Shown: one piece after another, positions 16,946 through 25,789 of the stretch
Position numbering within the stretch: position 1 is the stretch's first letter
Layout of the letters: each line of letters starts with the position of its first letter
Assembly: GCA_030645235.1 (NCBI GenBank)
Contig: JAUSMV010000005.1
Span: 310,001 to 374,000, forward strand
Reading direction: 5' to 3'
Length of the DNA: 64,000 bases
Source of the DNA: Parvibaculum sp.
Lineage (GTDB): Bacteria > Pseudomonadota > Alphaproteobacteria > Parvibaculales > Parvibaculaceae
Translations under genes and position numbers: made by a program
The notes under the pieces: model-generated
What the model was told of the DNA's origin: nothing
Seen by the model: only the letters and a program-made list of their open reading frames with translations
Databases searched by the model: none

Positions 16946-19342
16946 GTGAAAGACAAAAAGCCCTCCAAAAAGCTGCAGAAAAAGGCGGGCGACACGCCGC
17001 ACGAGAGAGAGCGCGGACGGGGCTTGCCCTCGCGCGAACAGGTGCTTGAATTTGTCTCGTCAAGCACCGCCCCCATCGGCAAACGCGAAATCGCCCGCGC
17101 CTTCAATATCAAAGGCGCTGACCGCATTCCGCTGAAACAGATGCTAAAAAAAATGGCCGAAGACGGCCTGCTGGAAAAGCGCGAGAACAAGAAGGTCAAC
17201 CGTACAGGTGAATTGCCGCCTGTCTCGATGCTCGAAATCACACACCGCGACACAGACGGCGAACTCATTGCCCGTCCGATGGAATGGCGCAGCACTGAAC
17301 CGGAACCAACCATTGTCATAGCGCCGGAGTTTAAGAAAGCCCGCTCGGCCAAAGGCGAAGACGAACCACCGGCAGGTGTCGGGGATCGCGTATTGGCTCG
17401 CCTGACGAAATCCACTGACCCTAACGAAATCTACGCCTACGAAGCGAAGGTCATCCGCCGTATCGGCAAGGGCGCTGAACAAATTCTCGGTCTCTTCCGC
17501 GCGAAGTCGGAAGGCGGTCGCATTGTTCCCGTCGATAAAAAAGTACGCAATGAATATGAAGTGACACGCGAAGATGCGGGCGACGCCAAAGACGGAGACC
17601 TCGTTCTGGCTGAAGGACTGCCCGGTCGTCGATATGGTCTCGCCCGCGCTCGCGTCAAAGAATCTTTTGGCCGCTCAAGCGATCCGAAATCGATCAGCCT
17701 CATTGCCATCCACAGCCACGGCATTCCCGATCACTTTCCCGAAAGCGTGATCAAAGCCGCGGAAGAGACAAAAGCCAAGGGCATCGAAGGCCGCACTGAC
17801 CTTCGCGACATTCCGCTTGTCACCATTGACCCTGTGGACGCACGCGACCATGACGACGCTGTCTGGGCCGAACCTGACACCGACCCGCAGAACGAAGGCG
17901 GACAGATCGTCATTGTCGCCATTGCCGACGTCGCCGCCTATGTCCTACCCGGCTCGCCCATGGACCGCGAAGCCCGTAAGCGCGGCAACTCGACTTATTT
18001 TCCTGACCGCGTTGTGCCGATGCTGCCTGAGCGCATCTCAACCGATCTGTGCTCACTGCGTGAAAAAGAAGACCGCGCCTGCCTTGCTGTCCGCATGGTC
18101 TTTGACAAGCATGGTCAGAAAAAATCACACGAGTTTGTGCGCGGGTTAATGCGCTCTGCCGCCCGCCTCACCTATCGCCAAATGCAGGAAGCCATCGACG
18201 GCGCACCAGACGACAAGACAGGACCGCTGCTTGGTCCCGTGTTGCGGCCGCTGTGGAACGCCTACAAGACGCTCTGCATTGCGCGCGAGAAACGTGGGCC
18301 GCTGGACCTCGATCTGCCAGAATATAAAGCCGAAATCGATCCGACGGGCCGTATCGCCGCTGTGCATATTGCAGCCAAGTATGAATCGATGAAACTCATC
18401 GAAGAATTTATGATTCAGGCCAACGTCTGCGCTGCGGAGACCTTGCAGCAAAAAGGTCGCAAGCTCGTTTTCCGCATCCATGACGTACCTTCATATGAAA
18501 AGCTGACGGCATTGTCAGAGTTCTTGCAGACGCTCGATATTTCATTCCCCAAAGGTCAGGTCACCAAACCCGCTTCATTCAATAAAATTCTGCATGACGT
18601 GCAGGGTAAAGAATATGACGAGATGGTTTCGACCATTGTATTGCGTAGCCAATCACAAGCCGTTTATTCGCCGGACAATATCGGTCACTTCGGTTTGAAC
18701 CTGCGCCACTATGCGCATTTCACATCACCCATTCGTCGTTATGCCGACCTGATTGTCCATCGCGCACTCGTCTCATCGACAGACGCCAAGGCGAAAGACG
18801 GACAATCGGACGAAGAGATAGGCGCGATGACGGAAATCGCCGAGCATATTTCGACAACCGAGCGCCGTTCGATGCTGGCCGAACGCGACAGCAATGACCG
18901 CTTTATCGCCGCATTTCTTGAATCACGCATCGGCGCAGAGTTTCCCGGTCGCATTTCCGGTGTCACGCGTTTTGGCCTTTTCATTAAGCTCGAAGAAACA
19001 GGTGCCGACGGGCTTGTGCCGATCGCCAATCTTGGCACGGAGTTTTTCCATCACGACGAGGCCGCGCATGCACTGGTTGGCGAACGCTCCGGTCTCACCT
19101 ATCGCCTCGGCGAACGGGTGACTGTACGGCTAGAAGAAGCAGTGCCCATCACAGGCGGCCTGCGCTTTGAGATGATTGAGGGCGGACGGCCCGGCAAACC
19201 TGCCGGACGTAATGGCTCGGGCAGACCCGCAAGCAAGGGGCGTCCGAAGGGTTTGCCGAAACGCAGCGGGGGCAAACCGAAACCCTCGGGCGGCAAGCCA
19301 TTTAAATCAAAATCGAAGGTCGGTCGCTCGCCCAAGAGCTGA
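16946..19342 (+). CDS. rnr: Ribonuclease R
   Basis: RNase R is a processive 3'-5' exoribonuclease of the RNase II family that degrades structured RNA. The 798-residue product has an N-terminal winged-helix segment (SREQVLEFVSSSTAPIGKREIARAF), cold-shock domains, and the RNB catalytic core with its acidic cluster in IDPVDARDHDDAVW near 293-306. The S1 domain reads FPGRISGVTRFGLFIKLEE (near 670). A glycine/lysine-rich basic tail ends the protein. The start is GTG at 16946, five bases after topA, so the two are likely one transcription unit. Confidence 0.96.
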   Translation: MKDKKPSKKLQKKAGDTPHERERGRGLPSREQVLEFVSSSTAPIGKREIARAFNIKGADRIPLKQMLKKMAEDGLLEKRENKKVNRTGELPPVSMLEITHRDTDGELIARPMEWRSTEPEPTIVIAPEFKKARSAKGEDEPPAGVGDRVLARLTKSTDPNEIYAYEAKVIRRIGKGAEQILGLFRAKSEGGRIVPVDKKVRNEYEVTREDAGDAKDGDLVLAEGLPGRRYGLARARVKESFGRSSDPKSISLIAIHSHGIPDHFPESVIKAAEETKAKGIEGRTDLRDIPLVTIDPVDARDHDDAVWAEPDTDPQNEGGQIVIVAIADVAAYVLPGSPMDREARKRGNSTYFPDRVVPMLPERISTDLCSLREKEDRACLAVRMVFDKHGQKKSHEFVRGLMRSAARLTYRQMQEAIDGAPDDKTGPLLGPVLRPLWNAYKTLCIAREKRGPLDLDLPEYKAEIDPTGRIAAVHIAAKYESMKLIEEFMIQANVCAAETLQQKGRKLVFRIHDVPSYEKLTALSEFLQTLDISFPKGQVTKPASFNKILHDVQGKEYDEMVSTIVLRSQSQAVYSPDNIGHFGLNLRHYAHFTSPIRRYADLIVHRALVSSTDAKAKDGQSDEEIGAMTEIAEHISTTERRSMLAERDSNDRFIAAFLESRIGAEFPGRISGVTRFGLFIKLEETGADGLVPIANLGTEFFHHDEAAHALVGERSGLTYRLGERVTVRLEEAVPITGGLRFEMIEGGRPGKPAGRNGSGRPASKGRPKGLPKRSGGKPKPSGGKPFKSKSKVGRSPKS

Positions 19343-19523
19343 TTAAATATCAATTCTCCGATGCGCGTGACCATCGACCGCACCTTGCCGACCTGCGGAC
19401 GGCCAACCCGTCGCGCGGCAACCTGCCACATTCTTTCGTTAAGCAAAGAAGTCCCAAATGCTCCGACATTGAATAACCAATGCCGGTTCGCCCGTGCGCC
19501 GAAATTGAGAAACGTCAGACAGA

Positions 19524-19964
19524 ATGAGCCAGGTTTTGGACGCAGACGCCCCGAAGATTTACGAAGCGAGAGATGGCGCTTCACGCGTTGGTGCGCCGCG
19601 CTCCTTGTGGACGTCGATGGTGCATGGCCTGAAACTACGATGCCCCGCTTGCGGCAAAGGCAAACTCTTCCGTAAATATCTTAAAGTGAATGATACCTGC
19701 CCGCATTGCGGCGAAGAGCTGTTTCACCACGAAGCCGACGACGCCCCGCCCTATTTCACCATCCTCATTGTCGGCCACATTGTCGTGCCGCTCATGCTGG
19801 CCGTTGAAATGGAATATATGCCCGCGATCTGGATTCATATTGCCATCTGGCCGTTGCTGACACTGGGTCTTTGTCTGGGGCTGCTGCCACGCGTCAAAGG
19901 CGCTGTTGTCGGTGTGCAATGGGCGGCGAAGATGCATGACTTTGCCGATAAGGACGACGCATAA
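19524..19964 (+). CDS. DUF983 family membrane protein
   Basis: This 146-residue protein has a zinc-ribbon-like pair of motifs, CPACGKGKLFRKYLKVNDTC with CPHCGEELFHHEADDAPP, near residues 37-72. Two transmembrane segments follow (YFTILIVGHIVVPLMLAVE and IHIAIWPLLTLGLCLGLLP). This is the DUF983 arrangement found downstream of rnr in many alphaproteobacteria; its role is not established. The gap 19343-19523 before it shows no clear gene. Confidence 0.85.
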   Translation: MSQVLDADAPKIYEARDGASRVGAPRSLWTSMVHGLKLRCPACGKGKLFRKYLKVNDTCPHCGEELFHHEADDAPPYFTILIVGHIVVPLMLAVEMEYMPAIWIHIAIWPLLTLGLCLGLLPRVKGAVVGVQWAAKMHDFADKDDA

Positions 19965-20012
19965 TCCATCCCTCCCCCCTTTTACCTATCGTTGCGGAAC
20001 CTCCGTTCATAT

Positions 20013-20055
20013 TAGTTGACAAGGAAACTATATTTGATAGTTTCCTTGTCAACTA
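20013..20055. promoter_or_regulatory. Perfect 19-bp inverted repeat, probable MarR autoregulatory operator
   Basis: The left arm TAGTTGACAAGGAAACTAT (20013-20031) and the right arm ATAGTTTCCTTGTCAACTA (20037-20055) are exact complements separated by ATTTG. The left arm contains a consensus -35 hexamer, TTGACA (20017-20022). The repeat ends 11 bases before the marR ATG, so a bound dimer would block that promoter. MarR-family regulators commonly bind such TTGACAAGGAAAC-like palindromes in their own promoters. Confidence 0.85.
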
Positions 20056-20066
20056 ATGAGGACATC

Positions 20067-20528
20067 ATGAAACACGAGCATACCGTTTCAGCATTGGAAG
20101 ATCATCTTGGCTATTGGCTGAGATATGTTTCCAATCAGGTGTCACATAGCTTTTCGCAAAAACTAGCAAGGCGGGACGTGACGGTGGCCGAGTGGGTGAT
20201 GCTGCGCGAGATGTTTGAGGCCGATGACCTCAACCCCAGCGAACTGGCATCAAAGCTTGGGCTGACACGTGGCGCGATCTCAAAGCTTACCGACCGACTT
20301 GTGACCAAAGCCCTCATCCAGCGCAGCTTCAGCACCGAGGACAAGCGCTTTCAAACTTTGTCGCTAACGACGAAAGGTCAAGCGCTGGTGCCAAAATTGT
20401 CAGCACTCGCAGACGAGAACGACAAAGAATTTTTCGGTCGTTTGAAACCATCTGAACGAACCCTCATCGAGAAACTCATGAAGCAAATCGCGCGCAGCAA
20501 TGGATTGCGCGCCATTCCCATCGACTAA
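20067..20528 (+). CDS. MarR family transcriptional regulator
   Basis: This 153-residue winged-helix regulator shows the MarR fold: a dimerisation helix (DHLGYWLRYVSNQVSHSFSQ), a recognition region around LNPSELASKLGLTRGAISKLTDRLVTKALIQR near residues 58-90, and the wing STEDKRFQTLSLT near 93-105. The ATG at 20067 has GAGG five bases upstream and sits directly after the palindromic operator. An upstream start at 20016 would lie inside the operator and was rejected. It probably represses itself and the DUF1398 gene 20 bases downstream, and the inducer is unknown. Confidence 0.92.
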   Translation: MKHEHTVSALEDHLGYWLRYVSNQVSHSFSQKLARRDVTVAEWVMLREMFEADDLNPSELASKLGLTRGAISKLTDRLVTKALIQRSFSTEDKRFQTLSLTTKGQALVPKLSALADENDKEFFGRLKPSERTLIEKLMKQIARSNGLRAIPID

Positions 20529-20548
20529 TCATAGAGCGGACGGTACAC

Positions 20549-20950
20549 ATGAATGCTCATGCTAAAAAAATCACCCAGGAATGCACCAGCGCATCTGATG
20601 AAGAGCGTCTGATTTTTCCTGACATTCTCAAATTGCTGATGTCTGTCGGTATTGAACGATACCGCGCTGACCTTTGCCGCTCGGAGAAAGCCTATTACCT
20701 GCCCGACGGGGTATCGTGTATGACGCCATGCAAGCCGGTAGCAGGCCAAATCGCTGTTGAATTTTCCGCAAGCGGCATCGAAGCCGCCGTGCGCGCAAGC
20801 CAGGCAGGCGAGATTAAGTATGGCGAATTCTGCACGCGCATAGCAGCCGCAGGCTGTACCGACTATATCGTCACGCTTGTCGGTCGCAGCGCCATCTATT
20901 ACGGACGCAAGGGCGAGGCCCATATTGAGCTATTTCCTGCGGCCTTCTGA
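20549..20950 (+). CDS. DUF1398 family protein
   Basis: This 133-residue soluble protein matches the DUF1398 pattern, with GEIKYGEFCTRIAAAGCTDYIV near residues 90-111 followed by YYGRKGEAHIELFP at the C-terminus. The biochemical function of the family is unknown. It follows the MarR gene by 20 bases behind a shared operator, so it is the likely regulated output of that switch. No signal peptide or membrane segment is visible. Confidence 0.75.
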   Translation: MNAHAKKITQECTSASDEERLIFPDILKLLMSVGIERYRADLCRSEKAYYLPDGVSCMTPCKPVAGQIAVEFSASGIEAAVRASQAGEIKYGEFCTRIAAAGCTDYIVTLVGRSAIYYGRKGEAHIELFPAAF

Positions 20951-21033
20951 GATGCGGGCCGCGCGACTGGACACCGCCTAAGACGACAGGCATCCTGTCT
21001 TCATAAGAAAATTGAAGATACGGGACAGACACC

Positions 21034-21813
21034 ATGTCAGCAGAACAAGGCGGGTCGCAGAAAGCGGCCTTTGACCCCAAACTATCACGCGATCAGGAAT
21101 ATCGGGACGGCTCAACGGGCCGGGCCGTGCGCCCGCGCGATGCCGCTACGCTCATCCTCGTACGCAATGACGGCGCAAGTCCACAGGTGTTGATGGGCCA
21201 ACGTCATGCAAACCATAAATTCATGCCGAATAAATTTGTCTTTCCCGGCGGTCGCGTAGATCCATCCGACAGTCGTGTCCGCCCCGTTGAGGATTTACGT
21301 GGTGATGTCACACAACTTTTGATGGACCGGATGCGCGGCACACCAAGCGCCAATCGCGCGCGCGCACTCGCCATGGCCGCGATCCGCGAGACATTTGAAG
21401 AAACAGGGCTTGCCGTTGGTCGCGTCATCGATGCGCCACAAAGGAGCAAGCAGAAAGACTGGAACGAATATTTTGCGCTCGGCGTTTCGCCTGCCTTGGG
21501 CGCACTCGATTTTGTAGCCCGCGCGATCACGCCGCCCTATCGCACAAGACGCTTTGATACACGGTTTTTTATTGCCGACGCCGCGCACATTCACGGCGAT
21601 CCCTCCGAGGTGAAGGGCTCGGGCGAATTACAGGGCCTGCACTGGATCACGACGAAAGATGCGCAAGGCCTCGACTTGCCGAACATCACACGCACAATTT
21701 TGGCCGAAATCGAAACCCGCCTGAGCCTCACGTCAGCGGCGCAGCGGGCGCGGCCTGTGCCCTTCATTCACTTTCGCAAAGATCAGCCGATCCGCGACAT
21801 GCTGAGCCTGTGA
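21034..21813 (+). CDS. NUDIX hydrolase (first of a tandem pair)
   Basis: This 259-residue NUDIX-fold protein probably hydrolyses a nucleoside-diphosphate-linked compound. The Nudix core REtxEEtG is visible in MAAIRETFEETGLAVG near residues 112-127. FVFPGGRVDPSD near 68-79 supplies the upstream glycine segment, so the box is interrupted by a long insertion typical of this subgroup. The substrate is unknown. Its stop overlaps the start of a shorter paralogue with the same layout (RPRDAA, MGxRHAxxKFxP, VFPGG), so the pair probably arose by tandem duplication. Confidence 0.88.
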   Translation: MSAEQGGSQKAAFDPKLSRDQEYRDGSTGRAVRPRDAATLILVRNDGASPQVLMGQRHANHKFMPNKFVFPGGRVDPSDSRVRPVEDLRGDVTQLLMDRMRGTPSANRARALAMAAIRETFEETGLAVGRVIDAPQRSKQKDWNEYFALGVSPALGALDFVARAITPPYRTRRFDTRFFIADAAHIHGDPSEVKGSGELQGLHWITTKDAQGLDLPNITRTILAEIETRLSLTSAAQRARPVPFIHFRKDQPIRDMLSL

Positions 21814-22475
21814 TGGCCAATATGGATATGTCAGTGGTAAAGCCCGTGCGGCCGCGCGATGCGGCAAGCCTTGTCGTCGTCGATGCGACGGGCGCAGAAC
21901 CGCGCATTCTGATGGGACGGCGTCACGCGAAAATGAAATTCATTCCCGATGCTTTCGTCTTTCCTGGCGGCAAGCTCGATGCGGGCGATCTGCTGGCGCA
22001 GCCAGCAACCATGCTTGCTGGTGTTGACCATTTCGGTACACCGGCAAAGGCGCAAGGGCTCGCTATGGCCGCTGTGCGTGAAACATTTGAGGAAACGGGC
22101 TTGCTACTCACAAAGGCCGGCGATGTCGGCGGCAACGCCGGCAAAGGATGGGAGCCATTTCAAACACGCGGTATGGCGCCCGACCTTGGCGCACTGAAGG
22201 GCCTTGCCCGCGCCATCACGCCGCGCCAAAGCCCGATCCGCTTTCACGCGCGCTTCTTTATGACGACAGCCGAAAAGCTCACCGGTACGCTAAAAGGAAG
22301 CGGGGAGCTCGAAGAGCTCGACTGGTATCCGCTGTCTGCAGCACTCAAGCTTCCGGTAATTGATGTAACTGAATTTGTGTTACATGAGGTTCGCGGCATT
22401 TTTGTAAGCGGCGTTCGGCGCGCGCAGGTGCCGCTCTATTCCTATCGCAACAACAAGCCCGTTGTACGAGGCTAG
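21810..22475 (+). CDS. NUDIX hydrolase (second of a tandem pair)
   Basis: This 221-residue NUDIX protein is closely patterned on its upstream neighbour: RPRDAASLVVVD, ILMGRRHAKMKFIPDAFVFP and the catalytic AAVRETFEETGLLLT near residues 87-101. It starts with GTG at 21810 or ATG at 21813, overlapping the previous stop, so the two are translationally coupled. It lacks the N-terminal extension and part of the insertion of the first copy. The substrate is unknown. Confidence 0.87.
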   Translation: MMANMDMSVVKPVRPRDAASLVVVDATGAEPRILMGRRHAKMKFIPDAFVFPGGKLDAGDLLAQPATMLAGVDHFGTPAKAQGLAMAAVRETFEETGLLLTKAGDVGGNAGKGWEPFQTRGMAPDLGALKGLARAITPRQSPIRFHARFFMTTAEKLTGTLKGSGELEELDWYPLSAALKLPVIDVTEFVLHEVRGIFVSGVRRAQVPLYSYRNNKPVVRG

Positions 22476-22484
22476 GTCTTTCTG

Positions 22485-23663
22485 ATGAGTGAGCATCACA
22501 CTGCCACACTGTCATCTGATGAAAAACGACGCGGCATTATCAGTGCCATTGCAAGCCTGACGGCGGTCGCTATCGGCCTTGGCGCATCCCTTCCCTTACT
22601 CGCACTGGCGCTTGAGCGGCAAGGCGAAACACCGTTTATGATCGGGCTCAATGCGACCGCAGCAGCGATTGGCGGACTTCTTATAACGCCATTGCTACCG
22701 TCACTCATGCGCATGATGAAGACGCGAGCACTGCTCCTCACAGCGCTATGGATATCAATCTCCTGCATGCTCGCTTTCTATCTTTTACCCAACATATGGT
22801 TCTGGTTCCCGATCCGCTTCCTCAACGGTGCGATGCTCGTCATTTTATTTGTACTGAGTGAAACGCTGATCAACCAACTCGCCGACGAAAACTCGCGCGG
22901 GCGACTGATGGGGGTTTATGCGACCGTGCTCTCAGTGGGCTTTGCCATCGGACCGGGAATACTCCTCATCGTCGGTGGCCAAGGCTTCGCACCTTACGCA
23001 GTTATCGCGTGCCTCATGGCACTCGCCTCTATCCCCATCTGGCTCGCCGGGCCCGCGACCAGTCAGATATCTGCGCACGGTCAAAGCCACGGCGTATTCG
23101 CCTTCGTCCGCATCGTCCCCACAGCGACGCTGGCAGCCTTTACCTTTGGTGCATTAGAACAGGGCACCTTCACGCTCATGCCGATCTACGGGTTGCGTGT
23201 GGGCCTTGACGAGCACATGGCAGCGCTGATGCTCTCCGCCTTCGCGGCAGGAAACATCCTCAGCCAGATCCCGCTCGGTATGCTCGCGGATAAGTTCAAC
23301 CGCCGACTCGTTCTCACAGGTTGCGCTTTTGTGGGCGGCGCTGCCATTACGATGTTACCGCTCGTACAGGGAACGATCTTCGTCTTTCCCGTCATCTTCG
23401 TCTTCGGTGGTGTCACGGCTGGGCTCTACACAGTGGGCCTGACACTTCTCGGCCAGCGGGTCAAAGGTGCCGACCTCGCGGCCGCCAATGCAGCCTTCAT
23501 TATGATGTATAATTTCGGCGGCCTCGCCGGTCCGGCCATTGGCGGCACAGCCATGCAGGCAATCCCGCCCCACGGTCTGCCGCTCGCCTTCGCAGCGATA
23601 GCCTTCACTTACGCAATCTTCGCGGCCATGCGTTATGCAAAATTCAGAAATGCGGCCAAATAG
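22485..23663 (+). CDS. MFS transporter
   Basis: This is a 392-residue major facilitator protein with about twelve hydrophobic helices. The helix 2-3 region is unusual in lacking the classic GRR motif. The second-half loop reads GMLADKFNRRLVL near 268-280, matching the D-x-x-x-R-R pattern. The overall form (SLPLLALALERQGETPFMIGLNATAAAIGGLL) resembles the YcaD-like branch of the family. The substrate is not inferable. The ATG at 22485 is nine bases after the second NUDIX gene, suggesting cotranscription. Confidence 0.85.
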   Translation: MSEHHTATLSSDEKRRGIISAIASLTAVAIGLGASLPLLALALERQGETPFMIGLNATAAAIGGLLITPLLPSLMRMMKTRALLLTALWISISCMLAFYLLPNIWFWFPIRFLNGAMLVILFVLSETLINQLADENSRGRLMGVYATVLSVGFAIGPGILLIVGGQGFAPYAVIACLMALASIPIWLAGPATSQISAHGQSHGVFAFVRIVPTATLAAFTFGALEQGTFTLMPIYGLRVGLDEHMAALMLSAFAAGNILSQIPLGMLADKFNRRLVLTGCAFVGGAAITMLPLVQGTIFVFPVIFVFGGVTAGLYTVGLTLLGQRVKGADLAAANAAFIMMYNFGGLAGPAIGGTAMQAIPPHGLPLAFAAIAFTYAIFAAMRYAKFRNAAK

Positions 23664-23682
23664 CGGAATCCGGATCAAACCC

Positions 23683-23710
23683 TTGACTTACCGCTACGCC
23701 TGAGTAGATT
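23683..23710 (+). promoter_or_regulatory. Probable sigma-70-type promoter of rpmG
   Basis: TTGACT (23683-23688) and TAGATT (23705-23710) are spaced by 16 bases, about 85 bases before the rpmG ATG and just after the MFS gene stop. Good hexamers are expected for a ribosomal protein gene. Confidence 0.55.
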
Positions 23711-23795
23711 GCGCCGAAATCGCACCCTTGCCGGGTGCCGTACAGATTCTCCGCGCGCACGTCATTCTGCCCGCATAACTCCGAGGATTTCGCAA

Positions 23796-23963
23796 ATGGC
23801 GAAGCCAGCATCGATCAAGATCAAACTCGAAAGCACCGCGGGCACGGGCTACTTCTATGTGACCAAGAAAAACTCACGCACCATGACGGAAAAGTTCGTC
23901 ATCAAAAAATACGATCCGATGGTCCGCAAACATGTCGAATTCAAAGAAACAAAGATCAAATAA
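23796..23963 (+). CDS. rpmG: 50S ribosomal protein L33
   Basis: This 55-residue protein starts [18 protein letters not shown] and continues with the L33 core [15 protein letters not shown] and [15 protein letters not shown]. The cysteines of zinc-binding L33 forms are absent, as is usual in alphaproteobacteria. GAGGA lies about ten bases before the ATG. A promoter-like pair precedes it and a strong terminator follows, so it is a single-gene unit. Confidence 0.97.
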   Translation: MAKPASIKIKLESTAGTGYFYVTKKNSRTMTEKFVIKKYDPMVRKHVEFKETKIK

Positions 23964-23983
23964 GCCAGTTCTCCGACAGTGCA

Positions 23984-24026
23984 ATGCAAAAGGCCGGTCC
24001 GTCAGGACCGGCCTTTTTGCATTTTG
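23984..24026 (+). terminator. Rho-independent terminator of rpmG
   Basis: AAAAGGCCGGTCC, a GTCA loop, then GGACCGGCCTTTTT form a 13-bp GC-rich stem within a longer ATGCAAAA/TTTTGCAT context. It starts about 20 bases after the rpmG stop and ends in a T-run. Confidence 0.95.
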
Positions 24027-24037
24027 AAAATGGGGTG

Positions 24038-24096
24038 GTCGGTCGGATCATTGGCTTTTCAGAGGAGGCCACTCCACCACCACGTTCCGACCGACC
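24038..24096. repeat. Inverted repeat GGTCGGTCGGA / TCCGACCGACC
   Basis: These 11-bp arms (24038-24048 and 24086-24096) are perfect complements with a 37-base loop. They lie just past the rpmG terminator in a 380-base gap (24027-24406) between convergent rpmG and pleD. The gap has no convincing gene. It also holds the TTAACCAT palindrome at 24285. Whether the repeat folds in an RNA or is a protein site is unknown. Confidence 0.5.
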
Positions 24097-24284
24097 GTGC
24101 CTCACGGATCCAGGAGATGCGGCGGACCCGGACTCCCGCGAGGACACATATCGCCGCCACAAGCCCACTCAATTCACCCCCCAGCGAAGAGAACGAGCGC
24201 GACGGCGAAACCTTCGGAAACAAGGCTAACACCGCATCTGTCCCAAATAAAGTCACATCATAGAAATGGGCAGTAAAGACTTGA

Positions 24285-24308
24285 TTAACCATGAATTTTC
24301 ATGGTTAA
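24285..24308. promoter_or_regulatory. Palindrome of two TTAACCAT motifs (CtrA-half-site-like)
   Basis: TTAACCATGAA (24285-24295) and TTCATGGTTAA (24298-24308) are perfect inverted arms around TT. TTAACCAT is the sequence often given for a CtrA half-site in alphaproteobacteria, present here once on each strand. It is odd that the site sits in the gap between two convergent genes (rpmG and pleD) rather than before a known start. Confidence 0.5.
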
Positions 24309-24406
24309 CGCTGTAAAATAACCTTCTCATCGCCGCAATTCTGAGAACAATCATTTAAACAATAAAATCAATGAATTATGAGATATTTCAGATGTAAAAT
24401 GCGAGC

Positions 24407-25777
24407 CTATGCAGCTTCTGCAACCACTCGGTTACGACCATCGCGTTTGGCACGATACAAGGCGGCGTCCGCCCGCTCGAGCACCTTCTCAACCGTATCG
24501 CCCTGCGCTTCTACAATGCCGATACCGATGCTGACAGTCACATTAAGCTCGTTACCACCTTCAATTTTAAAGGGGTATTCCGCCACCCTCTGACGCAGGC
24601 GCTCGGCTACCATCATGGCAAAGGACATATCCGTGTCTGGCATGACAACAACAAACTCTTCGCCGCCAAGACGACAGGCAAGATCAACACCGCGCACATT
24701 CTGCGAAATGCGTTGCGCAAACTCTTTGAGCACTGTGTCGCCCGCAGCATGACCATGCGTATCGTTGACTGACTTGAAATGGTCAATGTCGAAAATCAAA
24801 AGTGACACGGGTTTACCGTTCTGCAGACCCTCATCGACCATGGCACCGAGATGGCTCTCCATGTAACGACGATTATAAAGGCCCGTGAGACCGTCCGTGA
24901 TGGCAAGCTCCAGACCCTGCTGGAACTTCTCGCGCAAATAATCCTGAAAGCGTTTGCGACGAAGCTGAGTCCGGCAACGAGCCACCAGCTCATTGCGATC
25001 CACAGGACGCACGAGATAGTCATTGGCACCCATATCGAGTGCACGAACGAGACGTGGCGTGTCGCCCTCCTCCACAATGGCCAGCAAAGGCGTCTGACGC
25101 GTCGACTCCAGCGAGCGCAACTGCGAGCAAAGACGCAGACCGTCATAGTCCGAAAGTGTGAGGCTAACGATCAGCAAATCATAATCGCCGATAGTCGCGA
25201 GTTGCATCATCTCGTCAGGTGTTTCAGCAACTGTCACCATATGCTCAATCGACAGAGCTTCGCTCATGCGCTTGAGCGATGTCGGACGGTCATCAATGAT
25301 GAGCGCGCGACCAGGCTCGGTCATCAACATGCGTTCCGTGCTGGTACCGATCAAAGCACCAATACGCTGACCGGTGGCCTCACGCATACGCAATTCGTCA
25401 GTTACCATCTTCAGACGCACAAGGCTTTTGACGCGGGCGAACAAAGCGAGATCATTAACAGGCTTCGTCAGGAAGTCGTCAGCGCCGGCTTCAAGCCCCT
25501 GCACACGATCTTTCGACTGATCGAGCGCAGTCACCATGACGATGGGAATATGTTCTGTTGTCGGTGCCGCCTTCAGACGGCGGCAGACCTCAAACCCGTC
25601 CATACCCGGCATCATCACGTCAAGCAGGATGATATCCGGCAATTCACGGGTGGCAATTTCAATGGCTTCTGGGCCCGACGCTGCCTTGAGCACACCGAAA
25701 TATTCAGCGGTCAACTTGGCATCAAGCAACTTCAGATTAGCCGGAACGTCATCGACAATGAGTACGCGTGCCGTCAC
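24407..25777 (-). CDS. pleD: Diguanylate cyclase response regulator PleD
   Basis: PleD makes cyclic di-GMP at the stalked or old pole during the swarmer-to-stalked transition in Caulobacter. This 456-residue protein has the same architecture. Receiver domain 1 carries the phospho-acceptor Asp53 in ILLDVMMPGMDG and its lysine in LTKPVNDL. A second, degenerate receiver spans about 155-270. The GGDEF cyclase domain has the active-site variant GGEEF near 370, preceded by an RGVD inhibitory c-di-GMP site (RxxD, five residues upstream). It lies 12 bases downstream of divK in the same direction, the standard divK-pleD operon. Confidence 0.96.
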   Translation of the reverse strand: MTARVLIVDDVPANLKLLDAKLTAEYFGVLKAASGPEAIEIATRELPDIILLDVMMPGMDGFEVCRRLKAAPTTEHIPIVMVTALDQSKDRVQGLEAGADDFLTKPVNDLALFARVKSLVRLKMVTDELRMREATGQRIGALIGTSTERMLMTEPGRALIIDDRPTSLKRMSEALSIEHMVTVAETPDEMMQLATIGDYDLLIVSLTLSDYDGLRLCSQLRSLESTRQTPLLAIVEEGDTPRLVRALDMGANDYLVRPVDRNELVARCRTQLRRKRFQDYLREKFQQGLELAITDGLTGLYNRRYMESHLGAMVDEGLQNGKPVSLLIFDIDHFKSVNDTHGHAAGDTVLKEFAQRISQNVRGVDLACRLGGEEFVVVMPDTDMSFAMMVAERLRQRVAEYPFKIEGGNELNVTVSIGIGIVEAQGDTVEKVLERADAALYRAKRDGRNRVVAEAA

Positions 25778-25789
25778 AGGTCTGTCCCC

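Noticed and set aside
24059-24292. 77-codon minus-strand frame in the rpmG-pleD gap
   Set aside because: A partly hydrophobic stretch is present, but the frame runs through the inverted repeat and the CtrA-like palindrome and has no ribosome-binding site.
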